Shown here piece by piece: positions 33,128 through 41,498 of a stretch of DNA of 44,638 nucleotides. The notes beneath the pieces were generated by a model. That model ran no database searches. It was not told the DNA's origin and was given only the letters and a program-made list of their open reading frames with translations. Numbering within the stretch: position 1 is the stretch's first letter; each line of letters opens with the position of its first letter. The DNA is from Lachnospiraceae bacterium (GTDB lineage: Bacteria; Bacillota; Clostridia; Lachnospirales; Lachnospiraceae), in assembly GCA_017623215.1 (NCBI GenBank), contig JAGAPO010000072.1, forward strand, positions 1 to 44,638, in the 5' to 3' direction. Both the position numbers and the translations under genes were made by a program.

Positions 33128-35290
33128 CTACTGGAGAACGGTCGGTGCTGTACTTCCGCCCAATGAGGACGGTGTCCGATACGTATATTCTTTGGTTGTG
33201 CCAATCACAATTCGATCCTCACCAATCTGGCAGACCGTAAAGATATCACCGTCTGCCGGTTCCAGATCTTCAACAATCAGGAGGGTACTGCCTGCATAGG
33301 CAGTCTCAAGCTGCTTGCCGTTCACATATACATAGCTGTACGGTGTGAAATTCCGTCCGAAGACCATCACCGTTCTATCATCTGAGGAATCTCTTCTGCT
33401 CTTTACACCGAGAATTCGAATCGGTTCCACGCCCATCGTAAGAGCGGTGGCCTCGTGGGGATTCTCGCCGTCGTAGCAGTCCTGATTGCCGTAAAGCATA
33501 TCATACTGCAGAATCTTAAGATCCTCCTGATAAGCTGCAAGCTCAATCTCATCCGAAGAGTCCAGATATTTCTGATGAAGGCGGGGAATAATTCCCTCGT
33601 GAAGATCAAGACGCTCAAATACATAGGAGTATAACTGATAAGCCTCCACGTCGCGGTATTCATACTCCATATCGAAATTACTCCAGATGACATACTGTGT
33701 CTGGAAGAGATTGTGATTCTTAAGATCCTCTTCTTCAAAAGAAAATCCGGGCAAATGGTCCCCGTAGAGTACCAGTACGGTGTTCTCATCCCGGTTCTCA
33801 AGCATTCCGGTCAGCTCGCGCAGGAACGCGTCCATCTCATGAAGCTGATTCACATAATATAACAGTCCGTAATACTCTGCTTCGGAATGCTCCGCCCAAT
33901 ATTCCTCCGGAACGGTAAGCGTAATCGCCGGATTCTCAAGGATCGCCTCCTCGGGATACGCGCCGTGTCCCTGCACGGAGATCGTATAAATAAAATCATG
34001 CTCCTGTGTAGAATCCAGGGCCTTTTCAATCTCGCCGGTCAGAATAGCATCCTTTGCCCAGCCGAGCGGAGTCTCCTCCACGTCATTCATGTATTCAATC
34101 GCCGTAAAGGTATCAAAGCCAAGCTGCGAAAATACAATGTGGCGATCGTAGAACGTTGCATCGTTATTATGAATCGCATGGGTGGACAGTCCGAGAGTCT
34201 TCAGGTTATAGCAGATACTTTCCGCGGTCGTGTCCTTTAGAATCGTCTTGTACGGATATTCGCCCGGTCCGAAGAAATCCAGATTCATTCCGGTAATCGT
34301 TTCGAACTCGGTATTGGCTGTTCCTGCGCCAATCGACGGAACGTTGAAATATCCGGTCGAATAGTTCTCCTTCAGATATTGATAATACGGGACCGGATCC
34401 TCGGAGAATTCCACACCTTCAATCAGCTTCGGATCAAAGAAGGATTCGAGCTGAAGAAAGATAATATTCGGAATCGCTTCTTCCTCAGAAGGAACCGGCG
34501 CTACTGCGCTTTCGGAAGCCTCGGGAGCAGGAGTCTTAGGAGCGGAGGTTTCGGGGGCGGGAGTGGTATCTGCGTCCGTATGAGGCGCCGCGTAGGCAAC
34601 CGATTCATCCAGTACATCCATAATAGAGTCAACGACGTCTTCCGAATACGACGAGGGCTTGTCGATTCCCGTGTTCAGCAGGCTGCTCATAAAGCAATAC
34701 GGCAGACCGTAGCTGTGGAACGCGTCCGCAAGATTGCCGAAATTCACCGCAAGCATTCCGGAGTCGACGCCAAGATTCGTAGCGAGTACCGCGGCACCGA
34801 TGCTGAGCGCACAGAACGGAACAGCTATACTATAATGGATTCGGTCGGGTAAGCGCGGTGCCTTTTTCCAAAGCACGACGCAGCCAAGGATAACCAGGAC
34901 CAGCGCGGCCAGAATCAGGATAATCTCCAGCACATTCAGGTAATGCCCCATAATCGAAAAGGCCGACTTAATCAAAAGCAAATCGACCGCCGTGAACGGC
35001 GTGGTTCGAAATTGCAGCAATACGAAATCAACGACTCCAATCGCGATCCAGATCACATACAGGATAAACCGCGCAAAGGTTCTGCGGCGGAACAGCAGCG
35101 CGATTGACAACGTCGCTGCAATTACCAGGGTATTATATAAAAATATCAGCGGGCTTGTGACCAGATAACCCGCGGCCTTCCAAAGAGAGCATCTTGACAG
35201 CGCTTCAATTATAAGGTTCAATACCACTGCGGGGAAAAAGCACTGCGTAAGAAACTGCTTCAGAAGGAGGCCAAACTTTTCTCGCATCAT
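33128..35290 (-). CDS. LTA-synthase-family sulfatase (alkaline-phosphatase fold)
   Basis: A 720-residue membrane enzyme that moves phosphoglycerol or related groups onto surface polymers. About five N-terminal helices (to about residue 185) are followed by a Pro/Thr/Ala/Glu-rich linker (PAPETSAPKTPAPEAS). The outer sulfatase domain opens with NIIFLQLESFFDP, holds the catalytic Thr in GAGTANTEFE near 320 and has YGDHLPG near 508. A C-terminal beta-sandwich of about 85 residues (IPT/TIG-like) is unusual for LtaS. The start MMREKF at 35290 follows GGAG; an ATG at 35344 has no ribosome site. It could act in lipoteichoic acid or other polymer synthesis. Confidence 0.85.
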   Translation of the reverse strand: MMREKFGLLLKQFLTQCFFPAVVLNLIIEALSRCSLWKAAGYLVTSPLIFLYNTLVIAATLSIALLFRRRTFARFILYVIWIAIGVVDFVLLQFRTTPFTAVDLLLIKSAFSIMGHYLNVLEIILILAALVLVILGCVVLWKKAPRLPDRIHYSIAVPFCALSIGAAVLATNLGVDSGMLAVNFGNLADAFHSYGLPYCFMSSLLNTGIDKPSSYSEDVVDSIMDVLDESVAYAAPHTDADTTPAPETSAPKTPAPEASESAVAPVPSEEEAIPNIIFLQLESFFDPKLIEGVEFSEDPVPYYQYLKENYSTGYFNVPSIGAGTANTEFETITGMNLDFFGPGEYPYKTILKDTTAESICYNLKTLGLSTHAIHNNDATFYDRHIVFSQLGFDTFTAIEYMNDVEETPLGWAKDAILTGEIEKALDSTQEHDFIYTISVQGHGAYPEEAILENPAITLTVPEEYWAEHSEAEYYGLLYYVNQLHEMDAFLRELTGMLENRDENTVLVLYGDHLPGFSFEEEDLKNHNLFQTQYVIWSNFDMEYEYRDVEAYQLYSYVFERLDLHEGIIPRLHQKYLDSSDEIELAAYQEDLKILQYDMLYGNQDCYDGENPHEATALTMGVEPIRILGVKSRRDSSDDRTVMVFGRNFTPYSYVYVNGKQLETAYAGSTLLIVEDLEPADGDIFTVCQIGEDRIVIGTTKEYTYRTPSSLGGSTAPTVLQ

Positions 35291-35503
35291 AATCTCCAAT
35301 CCTGCCGCCGTACCGGCAAACCGAAAGGCGGCATAACTTGCCATCTGAACAATCAGTTACTCGTTTCGTTGCCCCTAAGTGTAGCACAGAATCCTAAAAA
35401 TTTACAGTCAAGAAATTTAAGATTTTCTTACAATTTTTTGAGAAGAATTTACGCATAATGTACAAAAGGGGAAAGAGGGATACGATTCCGTAAAAGGAAA
35501 GTA

Positions 35504-35531
35504 ATCCGACAGTTGCGATCCGACAGTTGCG
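35504..35531 (+). repeat. Perfect 14-bp tandem duplication
   Basis: ATCCGACAGTTGCG occurs twice head to tail (35504-35517, 35518-35531). The second copy supplies the -35 box of the candidate truA promoter. Confidence 0.85.
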
Positions 35532-35555
35532 AAATGAGGGAGGGCATGTTATAGT
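35527..35555 (+). promoter_or_regulatory. Candidate truA promoter
   Basis: TTGCGA (35527-35532), a 17-nt spacer and TATAGT (35550-35555), about 85 nt ahead of truA. Confidence 0.5.
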
Positions 35556-35640
35556 TAGAGATAACGAAAATACCGTAAGAACGGAAGGCAATCAGGTCAG
35601 GCCGTGAGGACGGCAGGAGAATGATTCAGGAGGTGCGCAC

Positions 35641-36390
35641 ATGCCCAATATCAAACTCGTCATTGCATACGACGGAACCGGCTACGGCGGCTGGCAGAGA
35701 ACCGCGAACGCCGGAAAGCCCTGCATCCAGGCACTGCTTGAGGAACGGCTGACAGCACTTCTTGGAGAGACGATTCACGTCATTGGATCCGGACGAACGG
35801 ACGCGGGAGTGCATGCACTTGCCCAGACCGCGAATTTTCGATGCCGTGTACGGAAAGAAGCAGGAGAGCTTTGCAGAGAGCTGAACAGGGCTCTGCCGGA
35901 GGATATTCGAATTCGGTCCGCGGAGGTGGTGAAGAACTCCTTTCACAGTCGTTATGATGCGGCTGCGAAGACGTACGAATACCATATTGATCTCCGCAAT
36001 CCTGCGAATGTATTTACCCGGAGATACTGTTATCAGGAACAGGGAGAGCTGTCGGAAGAAAGAATGAGGAAGGCGGGAGCGCTTCTGATTGGGACGCATG
36101 ATTTTGCCGCATTCTCCACTTCACGCGGGGACGGCAGGTCCACGGTCCGAACGATCTATGATCTCAGCGTGGAACGGCGGGGCGATGCCATGGTAATCGC
36201 AGTAACCGGCAACGGATTTCTGTACCATATGGTACGCATCATTGCGGGAACTTTGATCGAAGTCGGAAGAGGAGAGCGCAGGCCGGAGGAGATCACAGAG
36301 ATGCTCGCGGGGGGAACGCGCAGTCTGGCGGGCTGGATGGCGCCGGCACAGGGACTATATTTGAAAGAGGTACAGTATGAACACATTTGA
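35641..36390 (+). CDS. truA: tRNA pseudouridine(38-40) synthase
   Basis: TruA makes pseudouridine at positions 38-40 of the tRNA anticodon arm. 249 residues, the usual length. The N-terminus is IKLVIAYDGTGYGGWQR. The catalytic Asp lies in SGRTDAGVHALAQ near residue 54. The C-terminal half carries HDFAAFSTSRGDGRSTVR and GFLYHMVRIIAGTL. The start follows CAGGAGGTGCGCAC. It overlaps the MGMT-family gene by 14 nt, so the two are translationally coupled. Confidence 0.95.
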   Translation: MPNIKLVIAYDGTGYGGWQRTANAGKPCIQALLEERLTALLGETIHVIGSGRTDAGVHALAQTANFRCRVRKEAGELCRELNRALPEDIRIRSAEVVKNSFHSRYDAAAKTYEYHIDLRNPANVFTRRYCYQEQGELSEERMRKAGALLIGTHDFAAFSTSRGDGRSTVRTIYDLSVERRGDAMVIAVTGNGFLYHMVRIIAGTLIEVGRGERRPEEITEMLAGGTRSLAGWMAPAQGLYLKEVQYEHI

Positions 36391-36691
36391 GACAATCTAT
36401 GAGGTGGTAAAACAGATTCCCTGCGGCAAGGTTGCGACCTATGGTCAGGTTGCAAGTCTTGCGGGGAATGCGAGACTGGCCCGAGTGGTCGGCTATGCGC
36501 TCCATGCGAATCCGGACCCGGAGCATATCCCATGCTACCGCGTAGTGAACCGTTTCGGAGAGGTATCGGAAGCCTTTGCCTTCGGCGGCGGGAACCGACA
36601 GGTCGAGCTCCTGCGGGCGGAAGGTGTGGAATTCGGAGAAGACGGACGGGTAAAGATGGAGAAATATCAGTGGAGCAGGAGAGTGCTGTAG
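36377..36691 (+). CDS. MGMT-family alkyltransferase-like protein
   Basis: A 104-residue protein equal to the DNA-binding domain of O6-alkylguanine-DNA alkyltransferase. It shows YGQVASLAGN, ARVVGYALHANP and the active-site motif IPCYRVVNRFG near residues 51-61. Here the usual Cys-His (PCHR) is Cys-Tyr, while alkyltransferase-like proteins (ATL) have Trp instead of Cys. The Cys is kept but the His that helps activate it is not, so repair activity is uncertain; it may be a damage-recognition protein. It overlaps truA by 14 nt. Confidence 0.85.
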   Translation: MNTFETIYEVVKQIPCGKVATYGQVASLAGNARLARVVGYALHANPDPEHIPCYRVVNRFGEVSEAFAFGGGNRQVELLRAEGVEFGEDGRVKMEKYQWSRRVL

Positions 36692-36794
36692 AATAAGCAC
36701 TTGGGCGCTCCCATGCGGTTCACCCACGCAATCCGTCAGTTTATTATTGGTATCGGCATACATACAATACAAACATACTGCAAGATTTGTATTT

Positions 36795-36808
36795 TTGTAA
36801 GATTACAA
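36795..36808. promoter_or_regulatory. Small palindrome upstream of the cstA-like gene
   Basis: TTGTAA (36795-36800), GA, TTACAA (36803-36808) is a perfect palindrome in the AT-rich gap 36692-36967, which otherwise holds the promoter area of the next gene (TTGAAA and TATAAA near 36880-36910). Confidence 0.3.
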
Positions 36809-36967
36809 TTTAAATATATGGATTATTGTACATTTTTCAATTAAGTGGTGCACAAACGGAGAATTTCTGTGCAAAATGACTTGAAAATTCTTCCAAAGTC
36901 CTATAAAATACTACCATTGGACAGAGATCTGTCCTGTAAAATCAAGAGAGTATAGAGAGGTAGAAAC

Positions 36968-38422
36968 ATGATTACATTCGTACTGTGTGCGGTGCTCCTG
37001 ATCGTCGGTTACCTGACTTACGGCAAGTATGTGACCAAGGTCTTTGGTCCTGATGATCGTCAGACTCCCGCCTATGCCCTGGAGGACGGCGTTGATTACG
37101 TCCCCATGCCCACCTGGAAGGTGTTCCTGATCCAGCTGCTGAATATCGCCGGTACCGGCCCCATCTTCGGCGCTCTGGGCGGTGCCCTGTTTGGTCCCGT
37201 TGCCTACCTGTGGATCCTCTTCGGCTGTATCTTCGCCGGTGCTGTCCACGACTATATGTGCGGTATGCTGTCCATGCGTCATAAGGGCGCATCCATCTCC
37301 GAACTGACCGGTCATTATCTGGGCAAGGGTATGCTGCAGGTCATGCGTGTGTTCTCCATCATTCTGTTGGTTATGTGCGGTGTTGTCTTTACCACCGGCC
37401 CGGCAGGTCTGTTGGCCATGCTGACCCCCGAAAAGCTGAACACCACCTTCTGGCTGTGGGTCGTCATGGCCTACTACATGATCGCCACTTTCGTGCCCAT
37501 TGATGCTGTCATCGGCAAGCTGTACCCCGTGTTTGGCGTTTGCCTGATTGTCATGGCCATTGGTGTTTCCGGCTCCATGCTGTTCTCCGGTGACTATGTA
37601 ATGCCCGAGCTGTGGGATAACTTTGGCAATATGCATCCCGATGGCACGCCCATCTGGTCCTTCATGTTTATCTCCATCGCCTGCGGCGCCATTTCCGGCT
37701 TCCATGCAACCCAGTCTCCCATGATGGCCCGCTGCTGCAAATCCGAGAAGCTGGGTCAGAAGGTGTTCTACGGTGCCATGATTGCCGAAGGCATCATCGC
37801 CCTGGTTTGGTGTGCTGCCGGCTGCTCCGTCTATCCCGTCATCAAGGAATCCCTGGCTGAAGGTACCGCCATCGGTACTTCCACCGTCGTTTATGCCATC
37901 TGCCAGTCCACCATGGGCAAGGTCGGCAGCATTCTGGCTCTGCTGGGTGTCATTGTCTGCCCCATCTCCTCCGGTGACACTGCTTACCGTTCTGCCCGTC
38001 TGACCATCGCCGACTGGTTCAAGATCGACCAGGGCAACTGGAAGAAGCGCCTGCTGCTGACCGTCCCTCTGCTGGGTGTTGGTGCCGTCATCTGTCATCT
38101 TGACTACAACGTCGTTTGGCGTTACTTCTCCTGGTCCAACCAGACTCTGGCTATGATCGCACTGTGGGCCGCATCCATGTATCTGGCACAGCAGCACAAG
38201 AACTACTGGATCACCGCCATCCCCGCCGCTTTCATGTCCGCTGTTTCTGCCACCTATTTCATGGCCGCTGGCGAGTGCATGGGTCTGGTGTGGACCCCCA
38301 TGGGTATCCCCATGAGCACCTATTACCCCATCGCTGTGGTTGTCGGTGTCATGTTCGCCGCTGCCATGATGGCTCTCTTCTTGGGCAAGATCAAAAAGTA
38401 TAAGACCCTGCCCGTCAAGTAA
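36968..38422 (+). CDS. CstA-family carbon-starvation transporter
   Basis: A 484-residue membrane transporter of the CstA family (peptide or pyruvate uptake in studied members). Family sequences visible are LIVGYLTYGKYVTKVFG at the N-terminus, LLNIAGTGPIFGALGGALFGPVAYLW, VHDYMCGMLSMRHKGASISEL, and GFHATQSPMMARC, with about 12-14 helices. Its codons prefer C-ending forms (GCC, TCC, ATC, ACC, CCC) throughout, while neighbours prefer GCG, ATT, GGA and CCG. This suggests acquisition from another lineage such as Oscillospiraceae. The start follows AGAGAGGTAGAAAC, a modest ribosome site. It has its own promoter area and terminator. Confidence 0.9.
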   Translation: MITFVLCAVLLIVGYLTYGKYVTKVFGPDDRQTPAYALEDGVDYVPMPTWKVFLIQLLNIAGTGPIFGALGGALFGPVAYLWILFGCIFAGAVHDYMCGMLSMRHKGASISELTGHYLGKGMLQVMRVFSIILLVMCGVVFTTGPAGLLAMLTPEKLNTTFWLWVVMAYYMIATFVPIDAVIGKLYPVFGVCLIVMAIGVSGSMLFSGDYVMPELWDNFGNMHPDGTPIWSFMFISIACGAISGFHATQSPMMARCCKSEKLGQKVFYGAMIAEGIIALVWCAAGCSVYPVIKESLAEGTAIGTSTVVYAICQSTMGKVGSILALLGVIVCPISSGDTAYRSARLTIADWFKIDQGNWKKRLLLTVPLLGVGAVICHLDYNVVWRYFSWSNQTLAMIALWAASMYLAQQHKNYWITAIPAAFMSAVSATYFMAAGECMGLVWTPMGIPMSTYYPIAVVVGVMFAAAMMALFLGKIKKYKTLPVK

Positions 38423-38450
38423 AACGGTTTCCTGATACTTACAAATCGTT

Positions 38451-38485
38451 GCAGCCCCAGCAATTTTTCTACTGGGGCTGCTCTT
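38451..38485 (+). terminator. Terminator after the cstA-like gene
   Basis: GCAGCCCCAG (38451-38460) and CTGGGGCTGC (38472-38481) are perfect arms; TCTT follows. Confidence 0.75.
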
Positions 38486-38935
38486 ATGAATGATTAGAAC
38501 GAACAAGGAACACGCTATTCAGGGATTTCCCATCCTCGTGCTTTACATGATGATACAGCTTCGCACTTTTACCATCCGCCTAAAATCAGCTTCCCAGCTA
38601 ATCGGTAGCAAATACGTATGTGAATTTACGAAAAAGACTTAGAAACAATTTAACTTAAAAATATTGCCTTTTAACTTTTAAAAAGTTAAAACACAATAAA
38701 ATATTGATTTAACGAAAGCATTCGACTTGAACGGTTTGGTGCTTTTCTTTGTAAGCGTCAATTTTCTGATTAAAGGCATATGAAAATGCTTCACCCAGTT
38801 TTGATTTATAGGTAATATAATTTCAAAAGTAAAGCCAAGAATTTAGTTGACAGATTTCGAACTTACTATAAAGAAAGCGAAGATTTGGCAGAATATAATA
38901 AAAGATAATACAAAAGAATACAAATGCGTTACACT
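38486..38935. other. AT-rich gap with decayed coding fragments
   Basis: About 450 nt without an intact gene. On the minus strand a frame ending at 38709 reads a protein-like stretch (YKSKLGEAFSYAFNQKID, then AYKEKHQTVQVECFR) but has no start codon and an upstream stop near 38823. Another short minus frame near 38490-38580 (KLYHHVKHEDGKSLNS) is similar. They look like leftovers of lost genes. Confidence 0.4.
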
Positions 38936-38961
38936 AAAAGACAGCAATCGGCTGTCTTTTT
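38936..38961 (+). terminator. Orphan terminator
   Basis: AAAAGACAGC (38936-38945), loop AATCG, GCTGTCTTTT (38951-38960) plus T. A textbook intrinsic terminator with no intact gene directly upstream, so it closes either a lost gene or a small RNA. Confidence 0.75.
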
Positions 38962-39012
38962 AAATTTGCACAAATAGATATTTTTATTTACGTTTCGAAA
39001 ACTGGTAAATCA

Positions 39013-39043
39013 ACTCATAATTTTAAAAAAATGAGTGATACTA
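39013..39043 (+). promoter_or_regulatory. Candidate spoVT promoter and inverted repeat
   Basis: GATACTA (39037-39043) resembles the -10 of forespore sigma-G/F promoters, with a weak -35 near 39015. ACTCAT (39013-39018) and ATGAGT (39031-39036) are perfect inverted arms overlapping it, possibly an autoregulatory site. Confidence 0.35.
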
Positions 39044-39079
39044 TTACCGGGATAAAACGATAGATAAGGAGAAAATCAT

Positions 39080-39625
39080 ATGAAAGCAACAGGTATTGTA
39101 CGTCGTATAGATGATTTGGGGAGAGTAGTTGTTCCGAAGGAGATTCGCAGAACCCTTCGGATTCGGGAGGGAGATCCGTTAGAGATCTTCACAGACAGGG
39201 AAGGTGAGATTATTCTGAAAAAATATTCCCCGATTGGAGAGCTTTCGCAGTTCGCAAGGCAGTATGCGGATTCGATGGGAATGACAACCGGACACGTGGT
39301 GGTTATCGCGGACAGGGATCAGGTGATTGCCGCGGCGGGCAGTTCCAAAAAGGAGCTTACCGGTAAGCAGATCTCCAAGCAGCTCGAGACTGTGATTAAT
39401 GAACGGGAGAATATCCTGGCGGCAAAGGGCGACAAGCAGTTCATCAAAGTAACGGAGGACAATGATGAATTCTTATATGAAGCAGTCTCTCCCGTCATCT
39501 GTGAGGGCGATGCAATCGGCGCAGTCGTGCTTCTGACCAAGGAACCCAGGATCAAATTCGGAGAGGTAGAAGCAAAGCTTGCGGCGACGGCGGCGAATTT
39601 TCTGGGAAGGCAGATGGAGCAGTAG
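39080..39625 (+). CDS. spoVT: Stage V sporulation protein T
   Basis: A 181-residue AbrB-type regulator that adjusts forespore gene expression under sigma-G. The N-terminal swapped-hairpin domain reads MKATGIVRRIDDLGRVVVPK and EIRRTLRIREGDPLEIF. The C-terminal GAF-like domain covers about 60-180 (GHVVVIADRDQVIAAAGSSK). Length and sequence fit SpoVT rather than AbrB or Abh, which lack the GAF half. The start follows TAAGGAGAAAATCAT. In many Clostridia it directly follows prsA; here 24 kb separates them. Confidence 0.95.
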   Translation: MKATGIVRRIDDLGRVVVPKEIRRTLRIREGDPLEIFTDREGEIILKKYSPIGELSQFARQYADSMGMTTGHVVVIADRDQVIAAAGSSKKELTGKQISKQLETVINERENILAAKGDKQFIKVTEDNDEFLYEAVSPVICEGDAIGAVVLLTKEPRIKFGEVEAKLAATAANFLGRQMEQ

Positions 39626-39675
39626 AGGGAAGTGGGGCGAGAGGAAAGGCGCTGAAAAATTATATAGAAGGAAAG

Positions 39676-39710
39676 AGACATGTCCCAAAGCTCGGCGGAC
39701 ATGTCTTTTT
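39676..39710 (+). terminator. Terminator after spoVT
   Basis: AGACATGTCC (39676-39685) and GGACATGTCT (39697-39706) are perfect arms with a five-T tail. Confidence 0.85.
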
Positions 39711-39728
39711 GCGGTGTCATAACCATAT

Positions 39729-39768
39729 CGTTTTTGGGGATGCTTTCAGCAAAGCATCCCCAAAAACG
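39729..39768. repeat. Perfect 18-bp hairpin with T and A tracts reversed
   Basis: CGTTTTTGGGGATGCTTT (39729-39746), loop CAGC, then the exact complement (39751-39768). The T tract is on the 5' side and the A tract on the 3' side, the opposite of an intrinsic terminator on either strand. It lies just past the minus-strand ATPase gene. Confidence 0.75.
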
Positions 39769-39773
39769 ACCGG

Positions 39774-41387
39774 TTAAAACAGCTTCAAAAATGTTCCAAG
39801 AATACTTCTTCCCAGCGAAGCACCTACATTACCTCCAAGCTTCTTGCCGAAGCTGCCTCCGACGGATTTGCCGATGTTATTGCCGATTTCGCGGCCAATC
39901 GTTCCGGCGGCGGTTTTAGCTACACTGCTGACACCGGAGGAAATCGCCTTTTTTCGGCGTTCTGCTTCCTTCTGAGCTTCTTTTGCTTTCTGTGCGGCTT
40001 CTTTTTCCGCCAGGCGGGCCTTCTCTTTGGCCTCCTTTTCCGCCCTTGCCGCTTCCTCGCCTGCCAGTCGTTCCTTTTCGGCAGTCTGAACGGCCTGTAC
40101 TCGCTGGCGCTGAAGGAATTCGTAGGCGGAATCGCGATCTTCCATGTTCTGGTAGCGCAGATAGAGATTGTTCACCAGAACCTCCTGCTTCTTCTCGGAA
40201 TCCGGGATGGGGCCCATGAGACTCTGAGGCGGGAGAATCCTGCATTTCTGTACGACTCCGGGAATACCGTCTTCATCAAGGACAGAGATTAAGGCTTCTC
40301 CCGTTCCGAGCGAGGTCAGAGCCTCTTTCGTATCAAAGGCAGGATTCGTGCGGAAGGAATTCGCGGCTGCTTTCACGGCTTTCTCATCGGAAGGAGTGTA
40401 CGCGCGCAGCGCATGCTGGATCTTATTGCCCAGCTGACTTAAGACTCCGTCCGGGATATCCTTGGGATTCTGCGTGATAAAATAGATTCCGACGCCTTTC
40501 GAACGGATCAGCTTTACAATCTGCTCGATCTTGTCCTCCAACGCCTTCGAAATTCCGTCAAATAACAAATGTGCTTCGTCAAAGAAGAAGACCATGCGAG
40601 GCTTCTCGCGGTCTCCGATCTCCGGAAGGGTTTCGAATAGCTCGGAGAGCATCCATAATAGGAACGCGGAATACAGGGTGCCGTTATTGGCAAGGGTTCG
40701 GCAGTCGAGGATATTGATATTTCCCTTCCCGCCCGTTCCGCAGGCAAACCAATCGCTGATAGTTAAGGCGGGCTCCGCGAAGAAACGGTCTCCGCCCTGG
40801 GCTTCCAATGCTACGACATGGCGCAGAATAGCAGCCACACTTTGCTTGGAGATATTACCGTATGTAAGCGAAAGCTCTTTGCTGTTCTCGCTTACATATT
40901 GCAGCATTGCTTTCAGATCCTTGGTGTCAATGAGAAGCAGCTCCTCATCGTCCGCAATCTTAAATACTATGGTCAGAATATCGGACTGCGTTGCATTCAG
41001 GTCCATCAGTTTGGACAGCAGAATCGGCCCCATCTCCGAGATTGTGGTGCGCAGCGGAATGCCCATCTCCCCATAGATATCCCAGAATACGGAAGGATAG
41101 GAGTGATAGTCGAAGCCGCACGCGTCAAGGCCGAAGAGACGGATGCGCGCCTGCATATCGGCACTGTCCTCTCCCGGGCGGCACATGCCGGACAGATCCC
41201 CCTTGATATCCGCCAGGAAGACCGGAACACCGGCGTCACTGAACGATTCCGCAAGAACCTTTAAGGTAATTGTCTTGCCGGTTCCGGTTGCCCCTGCAAT
41301 CAGTCCGTGGCGGTTGGCCATCTTGGGTAAAATACAGATTTTCTCTCCGTCGGCGTCGCCGATCCAGATCTTGTTATCGTAATACAT
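39774..41387 (-). CDS. HerA-like DUF853 ATPase
   Basis: A 537-residue P-loop ATPase of the HerA/FtsK superfamily (DUF853, YjgR type). Walker A is GATGTGKT near 33, followed by VFLADIKGDLSGM. Walker B is MVFFFDEAHLLFDG near 270, and the sensor region is IYFITQNPKDIPDGVLSQLGNKIQHALRAYTP. Residues about 425-485 are an Ala/Glu/Lys-rich coiled coil, and the C-terminal 55 residues are Gly-rich and repetitive (GREIGNNIGKSVGGSFGKKLGG), perhaps membrane- or self-associating. The start follows CGGAGGATTACCT. DUF853 proteins are widespread and poorly understood; DNA or protein translocation is inferred from the superfamily. Confidence 0.88.
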   Translation of the reverse strand: MYYDNKIWIGDADGEKICILPKMANRHGLIAGATGTGKTITLKVLAESFSDAGVPVFLADIKGDLSGMCRPGEDSADMQARIRLFGLDACGFDYHSYPSVFWDIYGEMGIPLRTTISEMGPILLSKLMDLNATQSDILTIVFKIADDEELLLIDTKDLKAMLQYVSENSKELSLTYGNISKQSVAAILRHVVALEAQGGDRFFAEPALTISDWFACGTGGKGNINILDCRTLANNGTLYSAFLLWMLSELFETLPEIGDREKPRMVFFFDEAHLLFDGISKALEDKIEQIVKLIRSKGVGIYFITQNPKDIPDGVLSQLGNKIQHALRAYTPSDEKAVKAAANSFRTNPAFDTKEALTSLGTGEALISVLDEDGIPGVVQKCRILPPQSLMGPIPDSEKKQEVLVNNLYLRYQNMEDRDSAYEFLQRQRVQAVQTAEKERLAGEEAARAEKEAKEKARLAEKEAAQKAKEAQKEAERRKKAISSGVSSVAKTAAGTIGREIGNNIGKSVGGSFGKKLGGNVGASLGRSILGTFLKLF

Positions 41388-41498
41388 TAGGTAATCCTCC
41401 GATTCTGTATATTGTTGTGTAAATGATAATCCGCGGCAGCGTTTATAGTATCAGTATACTGTGTAAAGGAGAGGTCCGCAAGAGGAGAATTGAGAGAT

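Noticed and set aside
36911..38506. 531-codon minus-strand frame opposite the cstA-like gene
   Set aside because: His/Gly/Asp/Gln-rich low-complexity text without domains; it is an artefact of the C-ending codon bias of the real plus-strand gene.
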